Assembly (NCBI GenBank): GCA_002389465.1
Contig: DGOT01000042.1
Location: 1 to 10,487, forward strand
DNA from: Bacteroidales bacterium UBA4459
GTDB lineage: Bacteria > Bacteroidota > Bacteroidia > Bacteroidales > F082
Length of the DNA: 10,487 bases
Reading direction: 5' to 3'
In this document: positions 1-7,337 of the stretch, one piece after another
How the letters are laid out: each line of letters starts with the position of its first letter
Position numbering within the stretch: position 1 is the first letter of the stretch
Position numbers and translations under genes: made by a program
The notes under the pieces: generated by a model
Database searches by the model: none
Told to the model about the DNA's origin: nothing
Seen by the model: only the letters and a program-made list of their open reading frames with translations

Positions 1-1045
1 AACCGATCAGGTCGCCCTGATGTACATGTTGTCCTACTTTGATTCCTTTGGCAAATCCTTTCAAATGCATATAAGTAGTTGAATAGGTGCCGTTATGTTT
101 GATTTTTATATAATTTCCTCCGCCGTTTTTCTGATAACCCTTTTTAACAACTACCCCGTCACCTACTGTATGAACAGGTGTTCCGGCCGGTGCCGCATAA
201 TCAACACCGTGGTGGGGTCTCCTGATCTTTAAAACAGGATGCATGCGGCTGTTGGAAAACCCCGAACTGATACGCGAGTAACGTAAAGGTGCCTTTAAGA
301 ATGTTCGTTGCAGGCTGTTTCCTGCTGTATCGAAGTAATCCCCTTTTCCATTTTGCTCAAAATAAAAAGCGAAAAGATCCTCACCCCCGTGATTAAAGCT
401 GGCGGCCAACACTTTCCCAAGACCTGTATATTGATCATCTACGTAAAATGTTTCGTACAAGGCCTTGTAGCTGTCACCCTTCTGAAGACCAAAGAAATCG
501 ATGGTCCAGGCATATATTTCCGATAACTCATTGGCAAGGTTTGGGTCTGCCTGGTATTCAACCAACGCATTCCATAATGATGTTTGTATATTACCTTTGG
601 TGGTTTCTATTCTTGTTACCACTTCCTTTTTACCGCGAACTGCGTAAACACTGTCGGTCAGGTGATACAAAACATAGGATGAAGGTGTTATGTCGTACGC
701 AAAATACAATGCCCTGGAAATGGAATCGGTAGTGTAAAAAATATGGTAGGTGTTCCCGTATTTAATATGCCTTACGTCAAATGTATCTTTTGTGTAACGC
801 GCAATGTAATCGATAACGGTATAATCGACCCCGTTTCGTAACAGGATATCAGCTAAAAATTCGTTGCGCTTTACCTTATCCTGTCTGACAGCAAGCGAAT
901 CCACATTAATGCCGTACATCAGTTCGGGCATATAATATTCAATTGCTGAGTCGAGCTGTTTATCCTGATCACTCCGGTTATTGCAGGAGCCAAAAAATAA
1001 AACAGCCACCACCAGATATATGCCAACTACACTTATTTTCTCCAT
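1..1045 (-). CDS. M23 family metallopeptidase lipoprotein (MepM-like), C-terminus cut by window edge
   Basis: This is a probable zinc endopeptidase that cuts peptide cross-links in peptidoglycan. I translated 348 codons from the ATG at 1045; the frame is open to the window edge. Residues 1-21 form a lipoprotein signal: a hydrophobic stretch, then FFGSC with Cys21 as the likely lipidated residue. Residues 30-250 match the N-terminal part of MepM-like proteins (for example GDSYKALYE near 190). The M23 domain starts near 255 (RISSGFSNSRMHPV). H278 and D282 in HHGVDYAAP are the first two zinc ligands, and YMHL (H327) is a further conserved His. The second-half HxH zinc motif should lie just beyond base 1, so catalytic competence cannot be confirmed here. 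It is probably anchored in the outer membrane facing the periplasm, because the residues after Cys21 (NNRSDQD) do not look like a clear surface-export signal. The start is supported by the signal peptide and by a promoter box 22 bases upstream. Confidence 0.9.
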   Translation of the reverse strand, partial: MEKISVVGIYLVVAVLFFGSCNNRSDQDKQLDSAIEYYMPELMYGINVDSLAVRQDKVKRNEFLADILLRNGVDYTVIDYIARYTKDTFDVRHIKYGNTYHIFYTTDSISRALYFAYDITPSSYVLYHLTDSVYAVRGKKEVVTRIETTKGNIQTSLWNALVEYQADPNLANELSEIYAWTIDFFGLQKGDSYKALYETFYVDDQYTGLGKVLAASFNHGGEDLFAFYFEQNGKGDYFDTAGNSLQRTFLKAPLRYSRISSGFSNSRMHPVLKIRRPHHGVDYAAPAGTPVHTVGDGVVVKKGYQKNGGGNYIKIKHNGTYSTTYMHLKGFAKGIKVGQHVHQGDLIG

Positions 1046-1066
1046 ATTTATAATAAAATTCGGGGG

Positions 1067-1074
1067 CAAAGATA
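1067..1074 (-). promoter_or_regulatory. Putative Bacteroidota -7 box (TATCTTTG) of the M23 gene
   Basis: Read on the minus strand the site is TATCTTTG, an exact match to the phylum consensus TAnnTTTG, and it is followed by C. It lies 21 bases upstream of the M23 start, which gives a short leader. I see no good TTTG -33 element at the expected spacing of about 19 bases, so the call rests on the -7 box and its position. Confidence 0.5.
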
Positions 1075-1138
1075 CATTTAAATAATTGTGCTAACCCTTG
1101 CAAAGAAAAGAGTCTGATCAATATTTTTCTGTACGCGG

Positions 1139-1744
1139 CTACGTTCTTTTTTCGGCATACTGGCGGCCTGCCCTGAGTGCTTTCAGGTTCAGTTTAACTA
1201 TGTCTTCTCCTTTTTTTGAAAAGACACTTTTAATGGCGTCTGTAAATGACTCATACTGAATGCCTAGATAAGGTGACGCAGCTCCGAGGACTACAATGTT
1301 AGCCGCCTTTACCGACCCCTGTTCTTTTGCTATTTTGTCGGCATCAATAGTCACATAATGGGGTAATTTCCATATTTCATGCAGTATTTCTTCCAGGTCA
1401 GGGTAGTCGGAAATATTATTAAACGGGTTCATGCTGGAAACCAACCAGCCATTCCCTTTATCGAGCATATTTACATACCTTAACGACTCCATGGGTTCCA
1501 CAGAAATGATCATGTCTGCCTTGCCCTCAGGGATCAGGTCGGACGCAATGCTTTTAGAAGAGATTCTTAAGTGCGATTGCACATCTCCACCCCTCTGGCT
1601 CATGCCATGAACTTCGGATTGTTTTAATTGAAGTCCTTCGGAAAGGGCTGCTACACCAATAATTGTTGCAATGGTTAATATACCCTGGCCACCAACACCG
1701 GCCAATATAATATCTTTCTTCATGTTTTTATCATTCATTTGCAT
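1139..1744 (-). CDS. iorB: Indolepyruvate oxidoreductase subunit beta (IorB)
   Basis: This is the small subunit of indolepyruvate:ferredoxin oxidoreductase, which oxidatively decarboxylates aryl pyruvates to aryl-acetyl-CoA with ferredoxin as electron acceptor. The 201 residues form one pyruvate/ketoacid oxidoreductase gamma-type domain. The nucleotide-binding-like turn AGVGGQGILT is at residues 15-24, and the family signature SEVHGMSQRGGDVQSH is at 43-58. The length is normal for IorB. Three in-frame ATGs compete as start (1744, 1738, 1723). The one at 1723 gives MKKDIILAGVGGQG, which is how many family members begin, so the first seven residues may not be translated. The gene follows iorA by 21 bases on the same strand and is surely co-transcribed with it. 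No obvious hairpin terminator lies in the 93 bases before the M23 gene start. Confidence 0.93.
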   Translation of the reverse strand: MQMNDKNMKKDIILAGVGGQGILTIATIIGVAALSEGLQLKQSEVHGMSQRGGDVQSHLRISSKSIASDLIPEGKADMIISVEPMESLRYVNMLDKGNGWLVSSMNPFNNISDYPDLEEILHEIWKLPHYVTIDADKIAKEQGSVKAANIVVLGAASPYLGIQYESFTDAIKSVFSKKGEDIVKLNLKALRAGRQYAEKRT

Positions 1745-1765
1745 AAACCGAATAATCCGTATGTC

Positions 1766-3391
1766 TTACGCCTTTGCGGCTGCTTTCTTTTTTTCTATTG
1801 CTTTTAGTTTCATCCTTCTGGCAAGTGTCTGCACACATTCGCGCCGGGCAATAACTACCGAAACCCCTTTATATTCCAACTCTTCTTTGAGTACCTGTAC
1901 ATTTTCATCGTGCAGTCTTCTCAAAGGTTTTATTATTCTGATATGTTCTTCTTCTACACCCACACCCCGGCAGATGTCTTCTACCTTGCCATAAGCTGCC
2001 GAATCCTGTCCGCCTGTCATACCCGTTGTGGCATTATCGTTAATTAACACGGTAATCGAAGCTTTTCGGTTAACAGCATCCAGCAACCCCGTTATCCCTG
2101 AATGGGTAAAAGTTGAGTCACCAATAGCTGCTACGGCAGGAATCAGTCCCGCCTCGGAAGCACCAATAGCCATAGTTATGGAAGCTCCCATATCGACACA
2201 ACTGTTAATGGCTTGCAACGGAGGCAAAGCACTTAAGGTGTAACACCCTATATCCGAAAGCACACGACCCGGTGAATAAGATTTCATAGCTTCGTTCAAA
2301 GCGGCAAACGAATCCCAGTGTCCACAGCCGTCACATAGTTTCGGGGGCCTGCCTTTAACTACATTCGCAGGGTCAAATCCTTCGGCGACACCCATTCCTA
2401 ATGCCTTGGCCACAATATTGGGGTTCAGTTCTCCGGCACGCGGTACACTGCCCTCCATTCTTCCCTTTATTTTTTTACCAAGATTTAAATACCCCCTTAA
2501 AAGTTCTTCAAGTATCGGATACCCTTCTTCCAGTACCAAAATTTCATCTACGCTGTCATATAACTTTTGAAGCATTTTTTTTGGAACCGGATACTGGCCT
2601 ATTTTTAATACGGGATAAGGGACCTTTCCATCTTCGTAGTTTTCAATTAAATAATTGTACGCAATCCCGCAGGCAATAATCCCCAGTGATTTGTCATTCC
2701 CTTCAATATATTTATTGAAACCGGATGTAATGGCATCTTCCTCAAGTGCATCCTGTTTTGCCAACAGCGTATTGTATTGTTTCCGGGCAATATATGGAAG
2801 CAGCACAAACTGACGCAGATCGGAAGGAAGTTTGAGTTCGTTCTCAGTGGCTGATTCAGTACGCAGCACCCCTGATCTTGAATGAGCAAGGCGTGTAGTG
2901 ATCCGGAGTAATACGGGAACGCCATACTTTTCTGATAACACAAAGGCATACCTTGCCATGTCATAAGCTTCCTGTTGATTGGAAGGTTCTAGAATAGGCA
3001 CATAAGCAAACCGGCCGTAAAATCTAGAGTCCTGCTCGTTTTGAGACGAGTGCATGGACGGGTCATCGGCAGACAGAACAACCAGACCGCCATTGGCACC
3101 GGTAATAGCAGAATTAATAAACGCATCAGCAGCTACATTAAGACCAACATGTTTCATGCATACCAATGATTTTTTCCCGGCATACGACATACCAATAGCC
3201 GTTTCCATGGCCGTTTTTTCATTAGTCGACCATTTCGACTTTACATCACGCTCTCTGGCCTCGGCAGATGCCTGAATATATTCTGTAATTTCCGTTGACG
3301 GCGTTCCCGGATAAGCATAAACTCCTGATATACCAGCATCAATAGCGCCCTGGGCAATAGCTTCGTCACCCAATAACAACAATTTCTTCAT
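1766..3391 (-). CDS. iorA: Indolepyruvate oxidoreductase subunit alpha (IorA), without C-terminal ferredoxin domain
   Basis: This is the large, thiamine-diphosphate-binding subunit of the cytoplasmic aryl-pyruvate:ferredoxin oxidoreductase used in aromatic amino acid catabolism, or in reverse for their synthesis. Domain order: an N-terminal PFOR-type pyrimidine-binding domain (YPGTPSTEI at 27-35), a middle transketolase-like domain (about 235-330), and a C-terminal TPP-binding domain. In the last, GDSTF (424-428) and NDNATTGMTGGQ (451-462) form the Mg-TPP motif. CDGC (353-356) and C383 in DIGCY resemble the Cys ligands of the proximal [4Fe-4S] cluster in related oxidoreductase beta subunits. 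Canonical IorA continues with a ferredoxin domain carrying two CxxCxxCxxxC sets. Here the protein stops at residue 541 after VIARREC and a Lys/Ala-rich tail. The reading frame is intact, and iorB starts 21 bases later, so no remnant of that domain is left. The start at 3391 begins right at the conserved N-terminus (MKKLLLLGDEAIA). Confidence 0.93.
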   Translation of the reverse strand: MKKLLLLGDEAIAQGAIDAGISGVYAYPGTPSTEITEYIQASAEARERDVKSKWSTNEKTAMETAIGMSYAGKKSLVCMKHVGLNVAADAFINSAITGANGGLVVLSADDPSMHSSQNEQDSRFYGRFAYVPILEPSNQQEAYDMARYAFVLSEKYGVPVLLRITTRLAHSRSGVLRTESATENELKLPSDLRQFVLLPYIARKQYNTLLAKQDALEEDAITSGFNKYIEGNDKSLGIIACGIAYNYLIENYEDGKVPYPVLKIGQYPVPKKMLQKLYDSVDEILVLEEGYPILEELLRGYLNLGKKIKGRMEGSVPRAGELNPNIVAKALGMGVAEGFDPANVVKGRPPKLCDGCGHWDSFAALNEAMKSYSPGRVLSDIGCYTLSALPPLQAINSCVDMGASITMAIGASEAGLIPAVAAIGDSTFTHSGITGLLDAVNRKASITVLINDNATTGMTGGQDSAAYGKVEDICRGVGVEEEHIRIIKPLRRLHDENVQVLKEELEYKGVSVVIARRECVQTLARRMKLKAIEKKKAAAKA

Positions 3392-3433
3392 CCGTTTATA
3401 TTATTTATGATTTACTCGTTTTAAAAGACGTTA

Positions 3434-3441
3434 CAAAATTA
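3434..3441 (-). promoter_or_regulatory. Putative -7 box (TAATTTTG) of the iorAB operon
   Basis: The minus strand reads TAATTTTG, matching TAnnTTTG, 42 bases upstream of the iorA start. No clear -33 TTTG is found at the right spacing. AT-rich sequence makes a chance match possible, so confidence is modest. It lies in the 136-bp gap (3392-3527) between the divergent iorA and acpH genes. Apart from this box and the acpH box I see nothing else in that gap. Confidence 0.4.
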
Positions 3442-3503
3442 CCAAAATTCACTACTCCGGATCAGTAAATTTTGAATCTATAATGAATATAAATTGATTT
3501 GGT

Positions 3504-3511
3504 TAATTTTG
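3504..3511 (+). promoter_or_regulatory. Putative -7 box (TAATTTTG) of acpH
   Basis: TAATTTTG matches the TAnnTTTG consensus and is followed by C. It ends 16 bases before the acpH ATG, so the transcript would have a very short leader of roughly 10 bases. No matching -33 TTTG is seen at about 19 bases upstream. The same octamer occurs on the opposite strand at 3434-3441 for iorA. Confidence 0.42.
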
Positions 3512-3527
3512 CCGCTCAATAAAGAAT

Positions 3528-4115
3528 ATGAATTTACTGGCACACGCACACCTTTCCGGAAACGATCCTAATATTCTTTTGGGTAACTTTATTGCTGATG
3601 CTGTGAAGGGTAATAAAATACTTGATTACAAAAGAGAAATCCAATCCGGCATTTTTCTGCATCGTAAAATTGATGCGTTTACCGACAGTCACCCTGTTGT
3701 AAAGCAAAGTATCGTCAGGGTACGACCCGATTTTGGCAGATTTGCGGGAATTGTTGTGGACATATATTACGATCATTTTCTCGCCCGCAACTGGCCTACT
3801 TATGATGATCGGGAACTGCCGGTTTTTGCTGCACATGTATATGGTATTCTGGCCCGAAACCTGTTTATCCTTCCCCACCGTACGAAAAGACTTTTGCCTT
3901 TCCTGATTGCGCAAAACTGGCTCACGGCGTATGCTAATTTCAGAGGGCTGCAACAGGTTTTTTACGGAATGGACCGGAAGACTGGAAGAATATCGGGTAT
4001 GGATAAAGCCGTTGATGTGCTCAAAACGAACTATGACGGTTTGTTTGCCGATTTTACTCTTTTTTATCCTGAACTTGTGAATTATTCAAAAACTCAACTG
4101 GAAAAATTATTGTGA
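3528..4115 (+). CDS. acpH: ACP phosphodiesterase family protein (AcpH-like)
   Basis: This is a probable acyl-carrier-protein phosphodiesterase, which removes the 4'-phosphopantetheine arm from holo-ACP to give apo-ACP in the cytoplasm. Its 195 residues match the length of E. coli AcpH (about 193) and follow its motif order: start MNLLAHAHLS, GNFIADAVKGN (19-29), GIFLHRKIDAFTDSHP (41-56) and DIYYDHFLARNWP (78-90). The Asp and His residues in these blocks are those expected of this HD-like metal-dependent family. QNWLTAY and a tail YDGLFADFTLFYPEL also match the family. The ATG at 3528 fits the homologous N-terminus exactly. The gene stands alone, divergent from iorAB and convergent with yjbQ. 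Family assignment is firm, but the ACP activity is inferred, since many distant members are untested. Confidence 0.85.
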   Translation: MNLLAHAHLSGNDPNILLGNFIADAVKGNKILDYKREIQSGIFLHRKIDAFTDSHPVVKQSIVRVRPDFGRFAGIVVDIYYDHFLARNWPTYDDRELPVFAAHVYGILARNLFILPHRTKRLLPFLIAQNWLTAYANFRGLQQVFYGMDRKTGRISGMDKAVDVLKTNYDGLFADFTLFYPELVNYSKTQLEKLL

Positions 4116-4118
4116 ATT

Positions 4119-4529
4119 CTAGTAATACAAAGTGATTACCAGCTTCCTGGAACCTCCGTGATCTCTGAATTCACACAAATAAATACTTTGCCATGTTCCA
4201 AGGTTCATTCTGTGATTAGTAACAGGCACGGTTAACGACTGTCCGAAAACAGATGATTTGAAATGGGCAGGCATGTCGTCGGGACCTTCCATCGTATGGA
4301 CATAAAACGGGGCTCCTTCGGGAGCTATTTCGTTTAGAAGGGTTTCCATATCTGTTCTTACATCCGGGTCGGCGTTTTCATTGATCATCAAGCCTGCCGA
4401 AGTATGTTTGACAAAGATATGCAACAAGCCTTTTTCAGGCAGTTCGCTGAATGCCTCGACAATATAACGGTCGATAATATGAAACCCTTTTCGAAAAGAG
4501 GGTAGTATGATTTCCTTTTGTACGATCAT
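4119..4529 (-). CDS. yjbQ: YjbQ/UPF0047 family protein
   Basis: This is a small cytoplasmic protein of the widespread YjbQ (UPF0047) family, which databases often call 'secondary thiamine-phosphate synthase enzyme' from weak complementation data; the true role is unsettled. All family landmarks are present in 136 residues: KHTSAGLMINENADPDVRTD (41-60), EGPDDMPAHFKSS (81-93), LGTWQSIYLCEF (110-121) and the closing HGGSRK (124-129). The conserved His residues (42, 89, 124) are the presumed active or metal site. The start at 4529 fits E. coli YjbQ. Only 13 bases separate it from the U-run of the gltA terminator, so either it is expressed by read-through, or its promoter overlaps that terminator (a weak TAATTTAG lies at 4543-4536). 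Its stop codon is 3 bases from that of the convergent acpH. Confidence 0.9.
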   Translation of the reverse strand: MIVQKEIILPSFRKGFHIIDRYIVEAFSELPEKGLLHIFVKHTSAGLMINENADPDVRTDMETLLNEIAPEGAPFYVHTMEGPDDMPAHFKSSVFGQSLTVPVTNHRMNLGTWQSIYLCEFRDHGGSRKLVITLYY

Positions 4530-4542
4530 ATACAGCTAAATT

Positions 4543-4572
4543 AAAAAAAGCCCCGCAATGCAGAGCTTTTTT
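4543..4572 (-). terminator. Intrinsic terminator of icd-gltA
   Basis: On the minus strand a run of six A leads into stem GCTCTGC, loop ATT, stem GCGGGGC and seven T. The stem pairs fully only as minus-strand RNA, where two positions are G-U wobbles. Read on the plus strand the same positions are C-A mismatches, so the element works for the leftward transcript. It begins 17 bases after the gltA stop. Confidence 0.85.
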
Positions 4573-4589
4573 CCTAATGTTCTTTTAGT

Positions 4590-5894
4590 TTATTTAATAC
4601 CTACCATTTGTTCAAGCATGTCGGTAGTAATTGATTTCGGCCTTTCAATAGGATAGCCAAGTGCTCTGTCCCAGACAATATTTGCCAGGACGCCTAATGC
4701 CCTACCTATAGAAAACAATACGGTATAATAATCGTACTGTGTTACACCGTAATACCACTGAACCACTCCCGATTGTGCGTCCACATTGGGCCACGGGTTT
4801 TTAGCTTTGCCTTGTTCTTTAAGTATCGGCGGAACAACTTTGTAAAGTATATCAACGTATTTAAACAGTTCATCGTCGGGTAAATGAGTCAAACAGAAAT
4901 CACGCTGTATCTGGTATCTCGGGTCGGTTTTGCGTAATACGGCATGACCATATCCCGGAACAACCTGACCACCGTTCAAGGTATCCCATACAAATTTCTC
5001 CATCTCTTTTTCACTGGGCACTTTGCCTCCCATATTCGTTCTCAAAGCCTGAATCCAGCGCAAAACCTCCTGATTTGCCAAACCATGTAACGGGCCGGCC
5101 AAGCCGTTAATCATGCCTGAGATAGCATAATACACGTCTGACAGCGAACTGGCAATCAAATGCCCGGTGTGCGCACTTACGTTACCGCTTTCATGGTCGG
5201 CATGAATGATGAAATACATCCTCGAAACGTCATCGTAAGGTTCATCTTTACCCATCATATGCGCAAAGTTTCCACCAAAGTCCATTGTTGGATCATGGTA
5301 AACATTACTCTCGCCCCTATACAGCTTGTTATAAATGTATGCTCCGATAACAGGCATTTTCGATACCAGATTAAGTGCGTCTTCATACGTTGGTTTCCAG
5401 TAATCCTTTTTGTCCATCCCCCTCTGGTACTTTATATTAAAGATGGACTCCCTTTGCATCGACATCACAGCAGCTGAAAGGATGGCCATCGGGTGGCTGT
5501 GATTTGGAAATGCATCAATAACCTCATATACGTATTTTGGCAACTGGCGCCTGTTCACACTTGTATAAATCAGATCGTCTACTTCTTCCATAGTTGGAAT
5601 TTCTCCTGTGAGAAGCAGATAAAACAGACCTTCCACATACGGCATTTCTCTTCCAGCCGGTTTGGGTAACTTTTCAAATACTTCGGGAAGTGTGTATCCC
5701 CTGTATCTGATACCTTCGTACGGATCAAGATACGAAATGTCCGTTACCAGACTCTTGATTCCTCTCATACCGCCGATAACCTGCTGAACGGTTACTTCAT
5801 TAATAACTTTTTCCCCATGTTCTTGCAGAAGCGTTTTAACCCGCGGGCGATAAGCTTCTATCTTTTCTTCCAATTTTTCCTTTAACGCTTTCAT
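4590..5894 (-). CDS. gltA: Citrate synthase, eukaryotic (mitochondrial)-like type
   Basis: This enzyme condenses acetyl-CoA and oxaloacetate to citrate, the entry step of the Krebs cycle. Its 434 residues match the mitochondrial-like class, not the hexameric E. coli type. Telltale blocks are PAGREMPYVEGLFYLLLTGE (79-97, near), GPLHGLANQEVL (267-278), VVPGYGHAVLRKTDPRY (311-327), KNPWPNVDA (365-373) and ALGYPIERPKS (411-421). The catalytic triad by comparison with pig citrate synthase is H270, H317 and D372. Substrate-binding H234, R326, R398 and R418 are also in place. Citrate synthases of this class occur in Geobacteraceae and some Bacteroidota. The gene follows icd by 11 bases (AACAGAATAAA, with no Shine-Dalgarno), so the two form an operon, and it is followed by an intrinsic terminator. 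The ATG at 5894 gives a charged N-terminal helix with no targeting signal; the enzyme is cytoplasmic. Confidence 0.96.
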   Translation of the reverse strand: MKALKEKLEEKIEAYRPRVKTLLQEHGEKVINEVTVQQVIGGMRGIKSLVTDISYLDPYEGIRYRGYTLPEVFEKLPKPAGREMPYVEGLFYLLLTGEIPTMEEVDDLIYTSVNRRQLPKYVYEVIDAFPNHSHPMAILSAAVMSMQRESIFNIKYQRGMDKKDYWKPTYEDALNLVSKMPVIGAYIYNKLYRGESNVYHDPTMDFGGNFAHMMGKDEPYDDVSRMYFIIHADHESGNVSAHTGHLIASSLSDVYYAISGMINGLAGPLHGLANQEVLRWIQALRTNMGGKVPSEKEMEKFVWDTLNGGQVVPGYGHAVLRKTDPRYQIQRDFCLTHLPDDELFKYVDILYKVVPPILKEQGKAKNPWPNVDAQSGVVQWYYGVTQYDYYTVLFSIGRALGVLANIVWDRALGYPIERPKSITTDMLEQMVGIK

Positions 5895-5905
5895 TTTATT
5901 CTGTT

Positions 5906-7132
5906 TTATGATAGCCTTGACTTTAATCTCTCGTCAAGAGCAGATAAAAAGTCTTCGGTATGTAAATAATGTTCCGGTTTAAGGTCTCTACCATGGATGA
6001 GCAATGCCAGGTCTTTCGTCATTTTTCCCGATTCAACTGTTTGAACGCAAACATCTTCGAGTGTATGGGCAAAGTCCGTTAATTTCTGATTTCCATCAAG
6101 ATGTCCGCGATGAGCTAACCCTCTGGTCCAGGCAAAAATAGATGCGATGGGATTTGTTGATGTCGGGTTACCTTTCTGATGTTCGCGGTAGTGCCTTGTC
6201 ACGGTACCATGAGCCGCTTCGGCTTCCATTGTTTTTCCATCGGGGGCCATAAGAACTGAAGTCATTAAACCAAGCGACCCAAATCCCTGAGCTAATGTAT
6301 CCGACTGGACATCGCCATCGTAATTTTTACATGCCCAAACAAATCCGCCTTCCCATTTTAATGCAGCAGCAACCATATCATCAATCAAGCGATGTTCGTA
6401 ATGGATTCCTGCAGTTTCAAACTTATCTTTATAATTTTCATCAAAAATTTCCTGGAAAATATCTTTAAATCTTCCATCATATTTTTTAAGTATGGTGTTT
6501 TTTGTTGACATATACAACGGCCATTCTTTTTCAAGTGCCATATTAAAACACGAATGGGCAAACCCTTTGATAGATTCATCGGTATTGTACATGGCCATGG
6601 CTACTCCATCGCCATCAAAATTATGCACGTCATAAGTCTGTGGCTTACCTCCACTATCAGGAGTAAACGTGATGGTTAATTTTCCTCTCCCTTTGGTTAA
6701 AAAGTCCGTTGCACGATACTGGTCGCCATAAGCATGACGGCCTATGACAATGGGTTTTTTCCATCCCGGAACAAGGCGGGGAACATTCTTAATAAGAATC
6801 GGTTCACGGAATACTGTACCCCCTAAAATATTTCTGATCGTACCATTTGGTGATTTCCACATATGTTTCAGGTCAAACTCCTCTACCCTGTTCTCGTCAG
6901 GTGTAATTGTAGCGCATTTAATCCCCACATTATATTTTTGAATAGCATGGGCAGCATCTATGGTTATCTGGTCATCTGCTTCATCCCTCTTTTCAATACC
7001 CAGGTCATAATATTTAATATCAATGTCCAGGTAAGGAAGGATAAGTTTATCTTTAATCATCGCCCAGATAACCCGGGTCATTTCGTCTCCGTCCAGTTCC
7101 ACAACCGGATTTGCTACATGAATTTTTTCCAT
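5906..7132 (-). CDS. icd: NADP-dependent isocitrate dehydrogenase, eukaryotic IDH1/2-like type
   Basis: This enzyme oxidatively decarboxylates isocitrate to 2-oxoglutarate with NADP+. The 408 residues align almost without gaps to human IDH1 (414 residues), unlike the E. coli Icd class. Examples are GDEMTRVIW (15-23), KCATITPDE (72-80), WKSPNGTIRNILGGTVFREP (92-111), IGRHAYGDQYRATDF (130-144) and STKNTILKKYDGRFKDIFQE (209-228). Isocitrate-binding residues T77, S94, R100, R109, R132 and Y139 sit at the same numbers as in IDH1. K211, and the metal-binding Asp residues at 251, 274 and 278, also match with an offset of one. R313 and H314, in the block EAAHGTVTRHY, are the residues that hold the NADP 2'-phosphate, so NADP use is expected. 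It is the first gene of the icd-gltA operon, with its promoter in the gap to the divergent PspC gene. Confidence 0.96.
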   Translation of the reverse strand: MEKIHVANPVVELDGDEMTRVIWAMIKDKLILPYLDIDIKYYDLGIEKRDEADDQITIDAAHAIQKYNVGIKCATITPDENRVEEFDLKHMWKSPNGTIRNILGGTVFREPILIKNVPRLVPGWKKPIVIGRHAYGDQYRATDFLTKGRGKLTITFTPDSGGKPQTYDVHNFDGDGVAMAMYNTDESIKGFAHSCFNMALEKEWPLYMSTKNTILKKYDGRFKDIFQEIFDENYKDKFETAGIHYEHRLIDDMVAAALKWEGGFVWACKNYDGDVQSDTLAQGFGSLGLMTSVLMAPDGKTMEAEAAHGTVTRHYREHQKGNPTSTNPIASIFAWTRGLAHRGHLDGNQKLTDFAHTLEDVCVQTVESGKMTKDLALLIHGRDLKPEHYLHTEDFLSALDERLKSRLS

Positions 7133-7185
7133 ACGCTAAGAATCTTCTTTATTAATTTTGATAGTCAATTATTTAATTAGGAGCG

Positions 7186-7193
7186 CAAAGTTA
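7186..7193 (-). promoter_or_regulatory. Putative -7 box (TAACTTTG) of icd-gltA
   Basis: The minus strand reads TAACTTTGC, an exact TAnnTTTG match followed by C, 53 bases upstream of the icd start. No clear TTTG is seen about 19 bases further up. The 274-bp gap 7133-7406 holds this box and the divergent PspC promoter. Between them I see only AT-rich sequence with no strong hairpin or operator-like repeat. Confidence 0.5.
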
Positions 7194-7337
7194 CAAAATA
7201 TAGCTGTGTTTTCTAAGGATTTAAGCAACACATTTAACTATTTCTATATGTTTTTTTACACTTTCCGTCAAATTGTAAAACACAAACGGTTTATCACCCC
7301 ATTTACCGACTAAATACCACCGCTCGCCGATTTATTA

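Noticed and set aside
308..732. Two overlapping plus-strand ORFs of 72 and 94 codons
   Set aside because: They lie antisense to the M23 gene, which has a signal peptide, family motifs and a promoter box; their translations show no recognisable domain.
1766..1768. Frameshift as the cause of the missing ferredoxin domain in IorA
   Set aside because: Only 21 bases separate the stop from iorB, and none of the expected cysteine motifs is found in any frame there, so the domain is absent and not merely shifted out of frame.
1671..3275. Plus-strand ORFs (107, 71, 92, 73 codons) and a minus-strand alternative-frame ORF of 105 codons
   Set aside because: They are shadows of iorA and iorB, which have full-length family matches in their own frame.
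3534..3953. Minus-strand ORF of 139 codons under acpH
   Set aside because: It is antisense to the well-conserved acpH and has no family features or promoter.
7255..7305. Possible operator-like inverted repeat (CCGT ... ACGG) in the icd/PspC gap
   Set aside because: Only four paired bases, separated by about 17 bases of AT-rich sequence; not above chance.
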